From an uncultured Eubacterium sp. (GTDB lineage: Bacteria > Bacillota > Clostridia > Peptostreptococcales > Anaerovoracaceae), in NCBI GenBank assembly GCA_946555345.1, contig CAMNSS010000026.1, forward strand, positions 1 through 34,881: DNA of 34,881 nucleotides, read 5' to 3'. The position numbers and the translations under genes are program-made. Of the stretch, positions 34,561 to 34,881 are shown one piece after another. Each line of letters opens with the position of its first letter. The stretch's first letter is position 1. The notes beneath the pieces were generated by a model. The model saw only the letters and a list, made by a program, of their open reading frames with translations, was not told the DNA's origin and made no database searches.

Positions 34561-34881
34561 GCGTTCGTTGTAATGTACAAGCTTGTCGAAGCGCATTTCA
34601 ATGAACGCTTCCTCTCGGCAACGCCGTTTTATCCTTAGCGTTCATTATAATGTGCGAGCTTGTCGAAGCGCATTTCAATGAACGCTTCCTCTCGGCAACG
34701 CCGTTTTATCCTTAGCGTTCATTATAATGTGCGAGCTTGTCGAAGCGCATTTCAATGAACGCTTCCTCTCGGCAACGCCGTTTTGCCCTTAGCGTTCATT
34801 ATAATGTGCGAGCTTGTCGAAGCGCATTTCAATGAACGCTTCCTCTCGGCAACGCCGTTTTGCCCTTAGCGTTCATTATAA
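34561..34881 (-). repeat. 77-bp tandem array upstream of the binding-protein gene, running off the window
   Basis: Four full copies and part of a fifth, with GCGTTCATTATAA-type anchors at 34561, 34638, 34715, 34792 and 34869, exactly 77 bases apart. Inner copies differ at one or two positions (ATCC or GCCC); the copy nearest the gene is more diverged. On the minus strand each unit has GAGAGGAAGCG, then ATGCGCTTCGACAAG opening a 12-codon frame (MRFDKLAHYNER), and a perfect TATAAT in inner copies. GCGTTCATT and AATGAACGC form the ends of an inverted repeat within each unit. Confidence 0.95.

Noticed and set aside
34561-34881. CRISPR array.
   Set aside because: The units are 77 bp, directly abutting, and have no unique spacers between them.

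Overview
The window looks like a low-to-mid GC, Gram-positive anaerobe of the Clostridia (Bacillota). The signs are strong AGGAGG ribosome sites, an S-box (SAM-I) riboswitch, a CwlD-type amidase, a DUF348/G5/3D cell-wall protein, a PepV dipeptidase, an aldo/keto reductase with a ferredoxin tail, and frequent compact intrinsic terminators. I cannot place it to genus. No rRNA, tRNA, CRISPR array or insertion sequence was seen.

Layout. (1) Positions 1-6990, nearly all on the minus strand, form a defence-type island: the N-terminal part of a DEAD/DEAH helicase (cut by the window edge), a DUF262/HNH protein of the GmrSD type, two GNAT acetyltransferases, a small TfoX C-terminal-domain protein, an NgoBV-like restriction endonuclease, and its cytosine-5 methyltransferase, which is split by a one-base frameshift in a run of seven T. 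(2) Positions 7139-13000 carry purine genes: guaA (synthetase half only, no glutaminase domain), purC and guaB. The guaB product is not the usual bacterial IMP dehydrogenase but closely resembles the one known from the protozoan Tritrichomonas foetus. A VOC-family protein lies between guaA and purC. (3) Positions 13379-16131 hold metK and an aspartokinase gene, abutting, behind one SAM-I riboswitch and one clear promoter. (4) Positions 16159-19185 hold an unrecognised 398-residue protein and the ferredoxin-tailed aldo/keto reductase. (5) Positions 19410-23617 hold a saccharopine-dehydrogenase-family oxidoreductase, an AraC-type regulator with a long C-terminal extension, a cluster of DnaA-box sequences, and cwlD. 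(6) Positions 24084-28022 hold an AlaX-type tRNA-editing protein and the 3D-domain wall protein with a 46-residue repeat. (7) Positions 28412-30985 are a MarR-regulated ABC exporter cassette with an internal terminator and a truncated third gene. (8) Positions 31122-34881 hold a NifU-like protein and PepV in one operon, then a Leu/Ile/Val-type substrate-binding lipoprotein behind a 77-bp tandem array that runs off the window.

The most unusual property is spread across the whole window. Intergenic leaders repeatedly contain short degenerate tandem arrays (about 30-43 bp period, three to four copies, a different unit each time) at 8586, 9482, 11303, 17789 and 25474, and a near-perfect 77-bp array at 34561. 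Several lie inside the inferred 5' leaders of the next gene, and two duplicate a ribosome-site plus start-codon cassette. This suggests a genome that repeatedly duplicates short segments between genes, perhaps with effects on expression.
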